Numbered from the stretch's first letter, positions 41,125-50,670 are shown. The stretch is DNA of 64,000 nucleotides from Kribbella jejuensis (GCF_006715085.1 NZ_VFMM01000004.1:1-64000), one strand, 5' to 3'. Translations and numbers: made by a program. The notes: generated by a model not told the origin, from the letters alone.

Positions 41125-42150
41125 ATGAGCCGCGCGCCGGACATCGACTACACCGCCACCTCCCTCCGCCCCTCCTGGGCGTCGCTCCCGCCCGCCCTCC
41201 ACGAGTCCCTCACCGTTGCCCTGGGCACCAACATCACCCACGTCCACAACCCCGTCACGTCCGGCTTCACGGGCGGCTTCGCAGCCCGAGCAGACCTGGC
41301 CGACGGCCGCCAAGTCTTCATCAAGGCGGCACCCGAAGGCCTCCACGCCTACCAGGCATACCAACGCGAGGCCGAAGTAGTCCCCCAACTCCCGAACTCA
41401 GTCCGAGCACCCGCCATCATCACCACCGCCCACACCACCCCGACCGGCACTACCGGGACGACGACTCCCGGAGGCGGCGGTGGGCGGTGGTTTGCTGTTG
41501 TGTCCGAGTGGGTTGACGGGCGGATGCCTGGCGGACCGTGGACGGTTGAGGACTTCGGTCGGGTGACTGCTGCCTGTGAGCAGATGGCTGAGGCTCTGTG
41601 GCCGAGTCCGTTGGTCGGGCTGAAGAAGTTCGGGGAGCTGGTGGCTGAGGACGTCGGCGTGCCCGCGGCGGTTCTGTCGGGTGAGCAAGAGTTGCCGACG
41701 GGGCTGCAGGGTTGGGTGCCGCAGGTGCTGCCGGAGCTGGTGGAACTGATGCAGCTGGCTCCGGAGGCGCTGGCCGGTGATACAGCCGCCCACTCGGACC
41801 TGCGACCCGACAACCTGCTGATCGACGACGCCGGCACGTGCTGGACGATCGACTGGAACTGGTTGACTCTCGGCCCCGCCTGGCTGGACTGGGTCGGGCT
41901 GCTGCCGGTAGCGCAGTACCAAGGCATCGACACCTTCACCGCGATCACCCGGAGCCCACTGACCGCCGACGTACCCAGCGACTACCTCGACAGCTTCGTC
42001 GCGGTCATCGCCGCGTACATGATGAAGAACGCCGACGCCCCACCCCCACCCGGCTGCACCCCGGCACTGCGCGCTCACCAGCGGCTGTACGCGTGGACGT
42101 TCCTCGACTGGCTCGCCGCACGTCGTCGGTGGCATACCGTAGACGTATGA
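41125..42150 (+). CDS. Aminoglycoside-phosphotransferase-fold protein
   Basis: A 341-residue APH-fold kinase with GFTGGFAARADLADGRQVFIKAA in the N-lobe (Lys for ATP), catalytic AAHSDLRPDNLLIDD and metal motif TIDWNWL. Internal region 100-115 is Thr/Gly-rich (TTPTGTTGTTTPGGGGG), probably a flexible loop. The ATG at 41125 was preferred over in-frame TTG/GTG codons just upstream. The stop overlaps the fdhD start (ATGA). Substrate unknown; resistance is not implied. Confidence 0.82.
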   Translation: MSRAPDIDYTATSLRPSWASLPPALHESLTVALGTNITHVHNPVTSGFTGGFAARADLADGRQVFIKAAPEGLHAYQAYQREAEVVPQLPNSVRAPAIITTAHTTPTGTTGTTTPGGGGGRWFAVVSEWVDGRMPGGPWTVEDFGRVTAACEQMAEALWPSPLVGLKKFGELVAEDVGVPAAVLSGEQELPTGLQGWVPQVLPELVELMQLAPEALAGDTAAHSDLRPDNLLIDDAGTCWTIDWNWLTLGPAWLDWVGLLPVAQYQGIDTFTAITRSPLTADVPSDYLDSFVAVIAAYMMKNADAPPPPGCTPALRAHQRLYAWTFLDWLAARRRWHTVDV

Positions 42151-42980
42151 CGAAGGCGCCCACCAGCAGGTTCAAGGTCGAAGTGCTCGACGGTGACAAG
42201 ACCTCGCGGCGAGAGGACGTCGTCAGCACCGAGGAACCACTGGAGCTCCGGCTCGAGTGGCCCGGCCGGCCACCCGAACCACTGGTCGTCACCATGCGCA
42301 CCCCCGGCTCCGACTTCGAGCTCGCCGCCGGCTTCTGCCTCGGCGAAGGCTTCGCGGTCCGCCCGGACGCGATCCGCACGGTCGCCTACTGCACCGACGT
42401 CACCCTCACCAGAGAGCAGCAGTTCAACACCGTCACGGTCAGCTTCGACGGTCCCCCGGACCGCGAACCACCCCAGCGGTACGGCGTGACGTCGGCAGCG
42501 TGCGGCGTCTGCGGTCAACAGAGCCTCGACGAACTCGCGGAACGCCAGTACGACCCGGTCGATCCGGTGGAAGCGCCGGTCGATGTCGTACGCCGGCTGC
42601 CCGACCTGCTCCGCGACGCGCAGCCGATGTTCAGCCGTACCGGCGGACTGCACGCCGCAGGCTTGTTCACCACCGACGGCCGCAAGGTCGTGGTGAAGGA
42701 GGACATCGGCCGTCACAACGCCGTCGACAAGGTGGTCGGCTGGACCGTCCTCAACCAGCACAGCCGCAAGGGCCTCGTCCTCGCCGTCAGCGGCCGGGCC
42801 GGCTACGAGATCGTCCAGAAGGCAGTCGCCGCGGGCCTCGGGATGATCGTCGCCGTCGGCGCCCCGTCCAGCCTCGCCGTCGATCTGGCGAGGAAGTTCA
42901 ACATCACCTTGGCCGGCTTCGCCCGCGGCGACCGCTGCGTCGTCTACTCGGCGCCGGAGCGGATCATCCGTCCAGCGTGA
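42147..42980 (+). CDS. fdhD: Formate dehydrogenase accessory sulfurtransferase FdhD
   Basis: A 277-residue FdhD. It passes sulfur from a cysteine desulfurase to the molybdenum cofactor of formate dehydrogenases or related oxidoreductases. The CxxC motif is ACGVCG (C119, C122). The GRHNAVDKVVGW and SGRAGYEIVQKA blocks that bind the GDP-moiety of the cofactor are present. The target enzyme is not in the window. The 3' end overlaps the SMC-like ATPase gene by 17 bases. Confidence 0.95.
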   Translation: MTKAPTSRFKVEVLDGDKTSRREDVVSTEEPLELRLEWPGRPPEPLVVTMRTPGSDFELAAGFCLGEGFAVRPDAIRTVAYCTDVTLTREQQFNTVTVSFDGPPDREPPQRYGVTSAACGVCGQQSLDELAERQYDPVDPVEAPVDVVRRLPDLLRDAQPMFSRTGGLHAAGLFTTDGRKVVVKEDIGRHNAVDKVVGWTVLNQHSRKGLVLAVSGRAGYEIVQKAVAAGLGMIVAVGAPSSLAVDLARKFNITLAGFARGDRCVVYSAPERIIRPA

Positions 42981-45720
42981 TGAAGGTGGCCTTCGGGACG
43001 TACTCGTAACGGTCGGGCATGCAGGTCAGCACGATGACCTGCCCGTGGTCGCCGGCCCGGCCGAGCAGCGCGCCCATGTCCCGCAGCCGGGCCTTGTCGG
43101 ACCAGCCGAGCGCGTCGTCGAAGATCACCGGGACGCTGCCCTCGCCGGTGCTGACCAGGTGGCTGATCGCGAGCCGCGTGATGATCGCGAGCTGCTCCTG
43201 AGCGCCGGTCGACAGCGCCTCGACCGGCAGCCGGACGCCCTCCAGCTCACGTTCGGCCACGGCGAGGTCGTCGTCCAGCCAGACCCGGAACGACGGCCCG
43301 TACACGCTCCGGCCGAGCGCCTCGATCCGGCTCTGCAGTGGCTCGGAGTACTTCGTCTGCGCCTCGGCGCGATGCCGGCTCAGCGTCTCGTGCACCCGCC
43401 GCGCGGCCTCGGCGCGGCGCAACAGGCTCTCGTGTTCCGTGCGTACGGCAGCAAGCTCCAGCTCGGCGACATCGCGCCGGGTCGCGAGCCCGTCCCGGCC
43501 GGACTGCTCGAGCCGGCCTTCGGTCGTCCGCAGGGCGTCGCGCAGCCGGTCGCGCTCGTCCTGCAGGCGCTTGGCGACGGCGAGGGCGTGGTTCAGCTCG
43601 CCCGCGATCTCGTCCGCCCCGGCCGCGGCGGCCTGCGCCTCGACGGCCGTCAGCTCCTCGATCACCGCCTCGACCTCCGCGGTCGCCTCGGCCTCCGCCG
43701 TAGCGACGGCCTCGTCGTCGAGCGCCGCGCGCGCGGCCTCCAGCGACTCGATCGCCGCGGCCAGCCGCTCGCCCGCGAGCTCCGACCGGGCGCGCGCGTT
43801 CTGCGCCTCCGACCGGTCCTCGTCCGCGGCCTTCCGCGCCTGCGCCGCCGCGAACTCCGCGTCCGTCAGCAACCGCTCTGCCTCGGCCAGCCCGTCGCGA
43901 GCCTCCTCCAGGGCGCGCTGCGCCGCCGCGAGATCGTCGGGCTCCGGCTCGGCCACCTCGAAGTCGTCGAACAACGTGTCGTGCGGTGACGCGAACTCTT
44001 CGAACAGCGACATCTGGCCCGGTACGTCGACCACCGGCTGCTTGGTGGTCTTCTCCTCCTCGGGCTCGGCCTCCTCGCCGACCCCGAGCCGCGCGGTCAG
44101 TACGGCGATCCGCTCGCCCGGATCGCCACCGGCCGTCAGCGACTTCTCGGTCCGGCGGGCCTCGTTCAGCTCGGCGAGCGCGGTGTCCGCCTTGCGCAGC
44201 AGCTCCCGCGCCGCGGCGACGTCCTTGACGCCGGCCTTCTTGAGCAGGTCCTTCTCCCGCCGTACGGCGTCGTCGACCCGCGAGCGCAGCGTCGCCGCCT
44301 CACCACCCGCGCGTACGGTCACCTCGAGCTGCCCCGGTACGCCGACCACGAGCTCGCCGGACACGAGCAGGCTGGCCGTCGCGTCGAACCCAAGATCCGC
44401 CGGTACGTCACCGTCGAGGCCCGTCCCGGACAGCTCGACCGGCTCCGGGCCGAGTCGCCGGACCGTCACCTCGGGCACGCCGGCGGCAAGCGCCGCGCGC
44501 GCCTCGACCACGGCGGCGCGGGCATCCTCGAGCGCGGACACGGTCGCGTCGTCGACCTTGATCCGATCGAGAATCGTCCCGGCCGCGGCGATCCGCGCCC
44601 GGACGTCGACCAGTTCGGTCTGCTGCCCGATCAACCGGTCCAGCTCGGCCCGGTCCATCAGATCGGACACGCGCCGTTCAGCGGCCTGTACTTCGGTACG
44701 CCGCAGGTCCTTGAGCTCGACGACCTCCGCGAGTGCGGCCTCGGCTGCCCGGACGGTCTCGGCCGCTTTCTTCGCGACGAGCTCCGCGTCGGCGCGGCGG
44801 TCGGCCAGGTCGGCGTCGAACGTCGTGAACCGTTCGACCTCCTCGAGCAGGCGTTCCCGCTCCAGCCGGGTCCGGGTGTGGTTCTCGAGCCGGGCGCGGG
44901 CGGTCTCGGCGCGGGACCTGACCGAGTCCCGGCGGAGCAGGATCTCGTCGGTCGCCTGCTTGCGTTCACGCAGCGCCTCGACCCCGGTGAGGTGCTCCGC
45001 GAGGCGGTTCGACACGTCGTCGAGGTCGAGGTTCAGCCGCTCGGCCCGCCGGATGTCGGACTGCACCTCCTCCATCGCCTGCAGCGCCTGCTTGAACGCG
45101 AGCTCGGCCGCATCGACCGCCTTCCCGGACCGGGCGAAGTCACCGGTCGGCTTGCCGCGGGGTGTCCAGTACCGCAGGTACTCGTGCTCGACCGCGCTCA
45201 CCAGCGGCATCGACGCACCGTCGACCGGCGTCCCGGACTCGGCCGTGACCGCGGTGATCAACGGCTCCGCATCCGCCGGCGTTGGCAACACCAACGACTG
45301 GCCCTGGCTGACCATCAACGTCTGCCAGAGCACGGGATCGACGTGCTCGTGGAACAACCGCTCGGCCTCGTTGTGCGCCTCGCGCCCGGTCCAGGACTGC
45401 CGGCGGCCGTCGGCCTCGACGATCGTCAGCTCGGTGGACCGGTTCTTCAGCCAGCGCTTGGAGTACGTCAGCTCGCGGCCGCCGAGGCTCAGCTCGGCGG
45501 TCACCGCCGGGCCGACGTCCTGGCCGACCGGCTGGATGTCCTTGATCCGGGTCGACTTCGAGTCGTCCGGCAGGTCGAAGATCAGCCCGAACGCCTCGAC
45601 CAGGCTGGACTTCCCGACCTCGTTGTCGCCGACCACGACCGTCGTACCGAGCGCGCGGAACCGGACAGTACGGTCCTTGACGCCACGGAAGTCCCGCAGC
45701 GCCAAGCTGTGTAATCTCAT
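42964..45720 (-). CDS. SbcC/Rad50-like AAA ATPase with central clamp-binding-like motif
   Basis: A 918-residue ABC/SMC-type ATPase. Walker A GDNEVGKSS (31-39), Q-loop near VSQGQSLVLP, long coiled coils at about 190-390 and 590-820, signature LSTGAQEQLAI, and Walker B VPVIFDDALGWSD. The apex has no CxxC zinc hook. Instead it has a beta-rich insert (about 395-470), then an acidic segment with PGQMSLFEEF; QMSLF (569-573) fits the bacterial sliding-clamp motif QL[SD]LF. It overlaps the exonuclease-like partner by 4 bases (ATGA). Probably a DNA-end or fork-processing complex. Confidence 0.88.
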   Translation of the reverse strand: MRLHSLALRDFRGVKDRTVRFRALGTTVVVGDNEVGKSSLVEAFGLIFDLPDDSKSTRIKDIQPVGQDVGPAVTAELSLGGRELTYSKRWLKNRSTELTIVEADGRRQSWTGREAHNEAERLFHEHVDPVLWQTLMVSQGQSLVLPTPADAEPLITAVTAESGTPVDGASMPLVSAVEHEYLRYWTPRGKPTGDFARSGKAVDAAELAFKQALQAMEEVQSDIRRAERLNLDLDDVSNRLAEHLTGVEALRERKQATDEILLRRDSVRSRAETARARLENHTRTRLERERLLEEVERFTTFDADLADRRADAELVAKKAAETVRAAEAALAEVVELKDLRRTEVQAAERRVSDLMDRAELDRLIGQQTELVDVRARIAAAGTILDRIKVDDATVSALEDARAAVVEARAALAAGVPEVTVRRLGPEPVELSGTGLDGDVPADLGFDATASLLVSGELVVGVPGQLEVTVRAGGEAATLRSRVDDAVRREKDLLKKAGVKDVAAARELLRKADTALAELNEARRTEKSLTAGGDPGERIAVLTARLGVGEEAEPEEEKTTKQPVVDVPGQMSLFEEFASPHDTLFDDFEVAEPEPDDLAAAQRALEEARDGLAEAERLLTDAEFAAAQARKAADEDRSEAQNARARSELAGERLAAAIESLEAARAALDDEAVATAEAEATAEVEAVIEELTAVEAQAAAAGADEIAGELNHALAVAKRLQDERDRLRDALRTTEGRLEQSGRDGLATRRDVAELELAAVRTEHESLLRRAEAARRVHETLSRHRAEAQTKYSEPLQSRIEALGRSVYGPSFRVWLDDDLAVAERELEGVRLPVEALSTGAQEQLAIITRLAISHLVSTGEGSVPVIFDDALGWSDKARLRDMGALLGRAGDHGQVIVLTCMPDRYEYVPKATFITLDG

Positions 45721-46841
45721 CCCGCGTCCCGAGCCAGTCGGTGCATCAGCGAGAGCGCGGCGCCGGCACTCTCGTCACCGCCGGCCAGTGCCTGCCGCAG
45801 TTCCTCCATCGCGGCACGGGCCGGGCCGCTCAACTGCAGCGATTCCAGATCCGCGGCGTCCGGCGCGGGGCGTACGGTCCAGAACTTCGCCCACCGCTCG
45901 ACACTCGCGAACACCTCGCCCTGGGCGTCGATGATGGAGTCCAGCCGGGCCAGCAGCGGCAGCGACAACGAGCCGTCGCCCGCGAGGCGTACGTACGTCC
46001 GCTCCTTGTCCGGGAGCTCCGCGAACCAGTCCTCCAGCGCCGTGATCGACTCCTCGTCGAAGAGCTCGACGCGGTGATCGACCATGTGCCAGGCGCCGAC
46101 GCGGATCGGCTCGACGTTGATGCTGTCGCCGGCGATCGTCACCTTGAGGACATTGCCGGGCGCGTCCTCCTCCGGTGACGTGACCTCCTGGGTGCCGGAG
46201 AACCAGATCCGGTCGGTGACGCGCGTGGTCGAGTGGCGGTCGCCGAGGCCGACGTATTGCAGCCGGCCGTCCGCGACCGCTGCTTCGAGAGCCGCTTGGT
46301 CGATCGGCGGTACGTCGGACATGCCGCCGGACAGGCTGGTCAGTTGGCCGTGGGCGAGCAGGATCCTGATCTTGCTCGGGTCGGCCGTCAGGTCCGCGTA
46401 CCCGGGCGCGGCGGGGTCGGACAACGGGCGGCGGGAACGCCATGGCGCGCCGAGGATCTCCACACCCGGGAGAATCTGAAACGGCGTCGTTTCGGTCAGC
46501 ACCGTGACGTGGTCCGGGGCGTGAGCGCTCCACTGGCTCGAGGTCCACAGCGAGCCCGGCTCCAGCGCGTCGTGGTTGCCCGGGAGCAGCACGACCGGGA
46601 CCGGGATCCGCTTCAGCGCCTCACACGCGCGCAGGATGGTCTGCCGCTCGACCTGGTTGTGCTCGAACACGTCACCGGTGACGGCCACGAACGCAGCCCC
46701 GGTCCGTTCCGCGACCTCGCCGATCCGTGCGACAGCATCCAGCCGCGCCTGACCCCACCGGGCCTGGCCGTCCGGCCCCAGGAACCGGCGCATCATGCCG
46801 AGCTGCCAGTCCGAGCTGTGCAGAAACGTGAGCGAGTCCAT
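45717..46841 (-). CDS. SbcD/Mre11-like metallophosphoesterase
   Basis: A 374-residue nuclease-subunit-like protein with HSSDWQLG (motif I, Gln in place of the usual His), TGDVFEHN, LPGNHDALEPG, LLAHGQLT and GLGDRHST (usual GHxH replaced by GDRH). The two changed metal-ligand positions set it apart from classic SbcD; similar variants exist in actinobacterial DNA-repair exonuclease families, so reduced or altered nuclease activity is possible. The ATG at 46841 begins MDSLTFLHSSD; upstream in-frame codons are less likely. It is the first gene of a two-gene operon. Confidence 0.87.
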   Translation of the reverse strand: MDSLTFLHSSDWQLGMMRRFLGPDGQARWGQARLDAVARIGEVAERTGAAFVAVTGDVFEHNQVERQTILRACEALKRIPVPVVLLPGNHDALEPGSLWTSSQWSAHAPDHVTVLTETTPFQILPGVEILGAPWRSRRPLSDPAAPGYADLTADPSKIRILLAHGQLTSLSGGMSDVPPIDQAALEAAVADGRLQYVGLGDRHSTTRVTDRIWFSGTQEVTSPEEDAPGNVLKVTIAGDSINVEPIRVGAWHMVDHRVELFDEESITALEDWFAELPDKERTYVRLAGDGSLSLPLLARLDSIIDAQGEVFASVERWAKFWTVRPAPDAADLESLQLSGPARAAMEELRQALAGGDESAGAALSLMHRLARDAG

Positions 46842-46874
46842 TGCGGGAAGAACGCTAACCCGAGCCGCCGACAC

Positions 46875-46939
46875 TTCGCACACTCAACACACACGACACC
46901 CCACACCGCCCACACTCCGGACACGGTTCTGTGTGCGAA
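46875..46939. promoter_or_regulatory. Distant inverted repeat TTCGCACAC / GTGTGCGAA
   Basis: Perfect 9-bp arms at 46875-46883 and 46931-46939, separated by a CA-rich low-complexity spacer, between the divergent SbcD-like and GNAT genes. It could be a pair of regulator half-sites or a loop-forming element. No known regulator assigned. Confidence 0.3.
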
Positions 46940-46967
46940 ACCGGTTGGTCCGCGCGCAAGGTGCTTC

Positions 46968-46982
46968 TACGATCCGCTGGTG
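46968..46982 (+). promoter_or_regulatory. Leaderless promoter of the GNAT gene
   Basis: TACGAT (46968-46973), six bases, GTG at 46980. Confidence 0.5.
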
Positions 46983-47531
46983 GATGCGTACCTGGAGACC
47001 GAGCGGCTGCGGTTGCGGCGGTTCACCGCGGACGATGTCGAGTTGCTGGTCGCGCTCGACTCCGATCCCGAGGTGATGCGGTATCTGACCGGTCAGCCGA
47101 CGTCGCGAGCCGAGATCGAGAGCGTCGTACTGCCGGGGATTCTGAAGGTGTACGCCGAGCATCCCGGGCTCGGGACCTTCGCGGCCTCGGCCGCCGGCGG
47201 GTTCGTCGGGTGGTTCGGGCTGCAGCCGACCTCGGATGCGGCGACTGTGGGCGTCGGGTACCGGTTGCTGCGGAGCGCATGGGGCAAGGGGTACGCGACC
47301 GAGGGGACGAGGGCGTTGATCGCGCACGCGTTCACCGCACTCGGGATGGAGCGGGTGGAGGCGGACACGATGGCGGTCAACCACCGCTCGCGGGCGGTGA
47401 TGCGGCGGGCGGGGTTGCGGTTCGAGAAGGTGTTCCACGTGCAGTTCGACGATCCACTGCCGGGGACGGAGTTCGGCGAGGTGCTGTACTCGGTGGATCG
47501 GACGACCTGGGAAGCTGGACGACATGAGTGA
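46980..47531 (+). CDS. GNAT-family acetyltransferase (RimJ/RimL type)
   Basis: A 183-residue protein beginning VDAYLETERLRLRRFTADD, the hallmark start of RimJ/RimL-like N-acetyltransferases. The acetyl-CoA site is YRLLRSAWGKGYATEGTRAL and the C-terminal block is NHRSRAVMRRAGLRFEKVF. It acetylates a protein N-terminus or a small amine; unknown which. GTG start with a leaderless promoter. The last 8 bases overlap the next gene. Confidence 0.88.
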   Translation: MDAYLETERLRLRRFTADDVELLVALDSDPEVMRYLTGQPTSRAEIESVVLPGILKVYAEHPGLGTFAASAAGGFVGWFGLQPTSDAATVGVGYRLLRSAWGKGYATEGTRALIAHAFTALGMERVEADTMAVNHRSRAVMRRAGLRFEKVFHVQFDDPLPGTEFGEVLYSVDRTTWEAGRHE

Positions 47532-48018
47532 CGACCGGCCGTACGCCGTACTCGACATCGACGCCACGCTGTCCGACACCAGCAAGCGGATCCACTTCGT
47601 CGAGAAGAAGCCGAAGGACTGGGACTCGTTCTTCGAGCACGCGAAGGAGGACGCGGTGCTCGAGGAGGGGCTCGCGGTCGCGACGACGCTCGCGGCGGAC
47701 CACGTGATCGTCTACCTGACCGGCCGCCCGGAGCGACTCCGCCGCGACACCGAGAAATGGCTGAAGGACAACGGCTTCCCCGAGGGCAAGGTCTACATGC
47801 GCGGCAACACCGACCGCCGCCCGTCGATGCTGATGAAACTCGGCCGCCTCAAGCGCCTCGCCGAACAGCGCCCGGTCGCCGTGCTGGTCGACGACGACGC
47901 CAAGGTGGTCGCTGCCGCCCAGAAGGCCGGCTACACAGTGATGAGGGCCGACTGGGGCCTCGATCCCGAGACCCAGCCGGCCCTCTTCGAAGCTCAGGAG
48001 TCCGAAGGACGCACCTGA
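47524..48018 (+). CDS. HAD-superfamily phosphatase, polynucleotide-kinase-3'-phosphatase-like
   Basis: A 164-residue HAD protein with motif I DIDATLSDT, motif II YLTGRPERLRRDTEKWL, a lysine in the MLMKLGRL region and motif III-like VLVDDDAKVV. The pattern matches the small phosphatase domains of phage-type polynucleotide kinases, but without a kinase domain. Its stop is one base from the convergent substrate-binding protein gene. Confidence 0.85.
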   Translation: MSDDRPYAVLDIDATLSDTSKRIHFVEKKPKDWDSFFEHAKEDAVLEEGLAVATTLAADHVIVYLTGRPERLRRDTEKWLKDNGFPEGKVYMRGNTDRRPSMLMKLGRLKRLAEQRPVAVLVDDDAKVVAAAQKAGYTVMRADWGLDPETQPALFEAQESEGRT

Positions 48019-48019
48019 G

Positions 48020-49690
48020 CTACTTGCTCAACCCCACGATCAGCTGGTTGGGGTAGGGCGGGTAGGACGACAGGTAGAAGTTCTGGACCTTCGAGCCGTG
48101 CAGGAACGCGTTGCGGGCGTAGATCAACGGGACGATCGGGGCGTCCTGCATGATCTGCTTGTCCACGGCGCCCCACAGGCCGGCGGCCTTGGTGCGGTCG
48201 GTCTCGGCAGTGGCGGCGGCGATCGCCGAGTCGACAGCCGGGTTGGAGTAGCGGGAGATGTTGTACCCGCCGTTGCCGATCTCCGACGAGGCGAACAGCG
48301 GCTGGATGTTGCCGATCGCACTCGGGAAGTCGGGCAGCCAACTGGAGACCGTCAGATCGAAGTCCGGCTTGTTGCCGGTGATCAGGTCGGTCAGCGGCTC
48401 GCTGTCGAGCGGCTTGATCGTGACGGTGATCCCGGCCCGCTTCAGGCCCTGCTGGATCGCCTGCGCCACACCCAAACCGGTCGTGTTGTCGGCAGCCAGC
48501 ACCAGGTTCAGCCCGCTGACGCCCGCGGCGGCGAGCATCTGCTTCGCCTTGTCAGGATCGCCGGCCGGCGGCGCCTGGTACAGGTCGTACTTGTTGTAGC
48601 CGTCGATCCCCGGCGTGATCAGCGTCGACGCGATCTCACCGCCGTACTCCGGTCCGCCTTCCGCCACCTGCACCGCCTGCTTGTCGACGGCGTACTCGAT
48701 CGCCTTGCGCACGGCCGGGTTCGACAGCGCCGGGCGCTTCGTGTTCATCGCGAGGTACTCGAGCGCACCGGACGGCGACGTCGCCACCCGGGCCTTCACG
48801 GCGGGGTTGCCGGTGATGGTCGGGATCAGCGCGGCCGGTACGGACGTACCGGTGGTGGCGGCGAACTTGTCGTCGCCGGCGTCCGCGATCAGCCGCTGGT
48901 TGACGACGTCGGGCTGCAGGCCCATGTCCAACTCGATCGCGTCCGGCAGACCGGTCCGCGCCTGGTCGGTGGACTTGTCCCAGTTCGGGTTGCGCTCCAG
49001 CTCGAGCTTCGAGCCGGGCGTGTACGACTTCACCTGGTAGGGACCGCTCGCGACCGGCTTCTCGCCGTAGTGCGCCGGGTCGGTGTCGGCCTTCTTCGGC
49101 ACCGGCGAGAACGCGGGCATGCTGACGATCCACGGCCAGTCGCCGTACGGCTTGTTCAGCTTGAAGACCACTGTCGAGTCGTCCGGGGTCTCGATCGAGG
49201 CCAGCTCGCCGCCCTTGTACGGGCCCTGGTACTTGTCACCGGCGACGAGCAGCGACTTGTGGTACCCGAGGCCGCCGGACAGCTCCGGCGCGAACGAGCG
49301 CTCCACGCCGTACTTGATGTCGGCGGCAACGATCGGGGAACCGTCGGAGTACTTCAGGCCGGGCTTCAGCTTGTACGTCCAGGTCTTGCCGCCGTCGCTG
49401 ACCTGGCCGGTGTCGGTGGCCAGGTCGGGTACCAGCTCGGCCGCCTTGTCCGGCGACGTCTTCCACGACGTCAGGCCGCGCAGCACCAGGTGGATCGAGC
49501 TGATCCCGAGGTTCTGGCTCTTGGCCGGGTCGAGGCTGATCTCCTTGCTGGTGGTCAGGATGTGCCACGTGCCGCCCTGCTCGGCGGCCGCGGTGCTGCC
49601 GCTCGAAGCAGTCTTGTTGTTGGCGTTGCAGGCCGCGGCCGCCAGCGCCAGTACAGCGGCGACCGCCACTGCACGGGTTATGCGTTTCAT
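48020..49690 (-). CDS. Peptide ABC transporter substrate-binding lipoprotein (SBP_bac_5)
   Basis: A 556-residue lipoprotein: signal peptide with lipobox LAAAAC near residue 21, then the family-5 fold (GGTWHILTTSKEISLDPAKSQ, TYKLKPGLKYSDGSPI, FKLNKPYGDWP, and the PLDSEPLTDL region). It captures oligo- or dipeptides outside the membrane for the ABC transporter encoded just upstream. It is the last gene of the operon and its ATG overlaps the ATPase stop (ATGA); in most peptide transporter operons the binding protein comes first. Confidence 0.94.
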   Translation of the reverse strand: MKRITRAVAVAAVLALAAAACNANNKTASSGSTAAAEQGGTWHILTTSKEISLDPAKSQNLGISSIHLVLRGLTSWKTSPDKAAELVPDLATDTGQVSDGGKTWTYKLKPGLKYSDGSPIVAADIKYGVERSFAPELSGGLGYHKSLLVAGDKYQGPYKGGELASIETPDDSTVVFKLNKPYGDWPWIVSMPAFSPVPKKADTDPAHYGEKPVASGPYQVKSYTPGSKLELERNPNWDKSTDQARTGLPDAIELDMGLQPDVVNQRLIADAGDDKFAATTGTSVPAALIPTITGNPAVKARVATSPSGALEYLAMNTKRPALSNPAVRKAIEYAVDKQAVQVAEGGPEYGGEIASTLITPGIDGYNKYDLYQAPPAGDPDKAKQMLAAAGVSGLNLVLAADNTTGLGVAQAIQQGLKRAGITVTIKPLDSEPLTDLITGNKPDFDLTVSSWLPDFPSAIGNIQPLFASSEIGNGGYNISRYSNPAVDSAIAAATAETDRTKAAGLWGAVDKQIMQDAPIVPLIYARNAFLHGSKVQNFYLSSYPPYPNQLIVGLSK

Positions 49691-50670
49691 TGTTTCCTCT
49701 CAGGGGTGGGGGGCTCAGGGAAGTAGCAGGCGGCCCGGTGTTCAGCGGAACCCTGGACGGGTTCGAGTACCGGTCGTGCGGTCGCGCAGACGTCCTCGGC
49801 CTTGTAACAGCGGGTCCGGAACGGACATCCCGACGGCGGGTCGATGGGGGTCGGTACGTCGCCGGTCAGCACGATCCGTTCCCGCACCACGCCGGGCTCC
49901 GGAACGGGTACGGCGGACAGCAGCGCCTTGGTGTACGGATGCGCGGGCGACTCGTACACCTGTGCCGCCGGGCCCTCCTCGACGATCGTGCCGAGATACA
50001 TCACCGCGATCCGGTCGGCGACCTGGCGGACGACGGCGAGGTCGTGCGCGACGAGCACGTACGACAGGCCGAGCTCGTCGCGCAGATCCGCGAGCAGGTT
50101 CAGCACCTGCGCCTGGACGGACACGTCCAGCGCGGACACCGGCTCGTCGCACACGAGCAGCTCGGGTTTCACCGAGAGCGCCCGGGCGATGCCGATCCGC
50201 TGCCGCTGTCCGCCCGAGAACTCGTGCGGGTACCGGACGAGGTGCTGCTCGGACAGCCCGACCTGCTCCAGCAGTTCGACGAGCTGAGCGCGGGTCGGCC
50301 GGATGCCTTGCGCGCGGAACGGCGTACTGAGAATCGTGCCGACGGACTGCCGCGGGTTCAGCGAAGCCTGCGGGTCCTGGAAGACCATCTGGATCTGCCG
50401 GCGGATCGGGCGCAGCCGACGGCCCTTGACCTTGGTGACGTCCTTGCCGCCGATCTCCACCCGGCCCTGCGTGGGGTCGAGCAGCCGGGTCGCGACCCGG
50501 GCGAGGGTGGACTTGCCCGAGCCGGACTCGCCCACCAGGCCGAGGGTTTCGCCCTTGCGGACGACGAGGTTCACGCCGTCGACGGCGCGGACGGCCTGCG
50601 CCTTCTGCCACGGGGCGCCGCGCAGACCGAAGTACTTCTTCACGTCCTTCAACTGCAGCAGGTCGCTCAC
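49687..50670 (-). CDS. Peptide ABC transporter ATP-binding protein (OppF/DppF type)
   Basis: A 327-residue ABC ATPase with Walker A GESGSGKST, Q-loop FQDPQASLNPR, signature FSGGQRQRIGIARAL and Walker B LLVCDEPVSALD. The C-terminal oligopeptide-type extension has cysteines in SGCPFRTRCYKAEDVC and AACYFPEPP, expected to bind an Fe-S cluster or zinc as in Dpp ATPases. GTG start at 50670 after GGAGGTG, overlapping the preceding gene (GTGA). Confidence 0.95.
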   Translation of the reverse strand: MSDLLQLKDVKKYFGLRGAPWQKAQAVRAVDGVNLVVRKGETLGLVGESGSGKSTLARVATRLLDPTQGRVEIGGKDVTKVKGRRLRPIRRQIQMVFQDPQASLNPRQSVGTILSTPFRAQGIRPTRAQLVELLEQVGLSEQHLVRYPHEFSGGQRQRIGIARALSVKPELLVCDEPVSALDVSVQAQVLNLLADLRDELGLSYVLVAHDLAVVRQVADRIAVMYLGTIVEEGPAAQVYESPAHPYTKALLSAVPVPEPGVVRERIVLTGDVPTPIDPPSGCPFRTRCYKAEDVCATARPVLEPVQGSAEHRAACYFPEPPTPERKQ

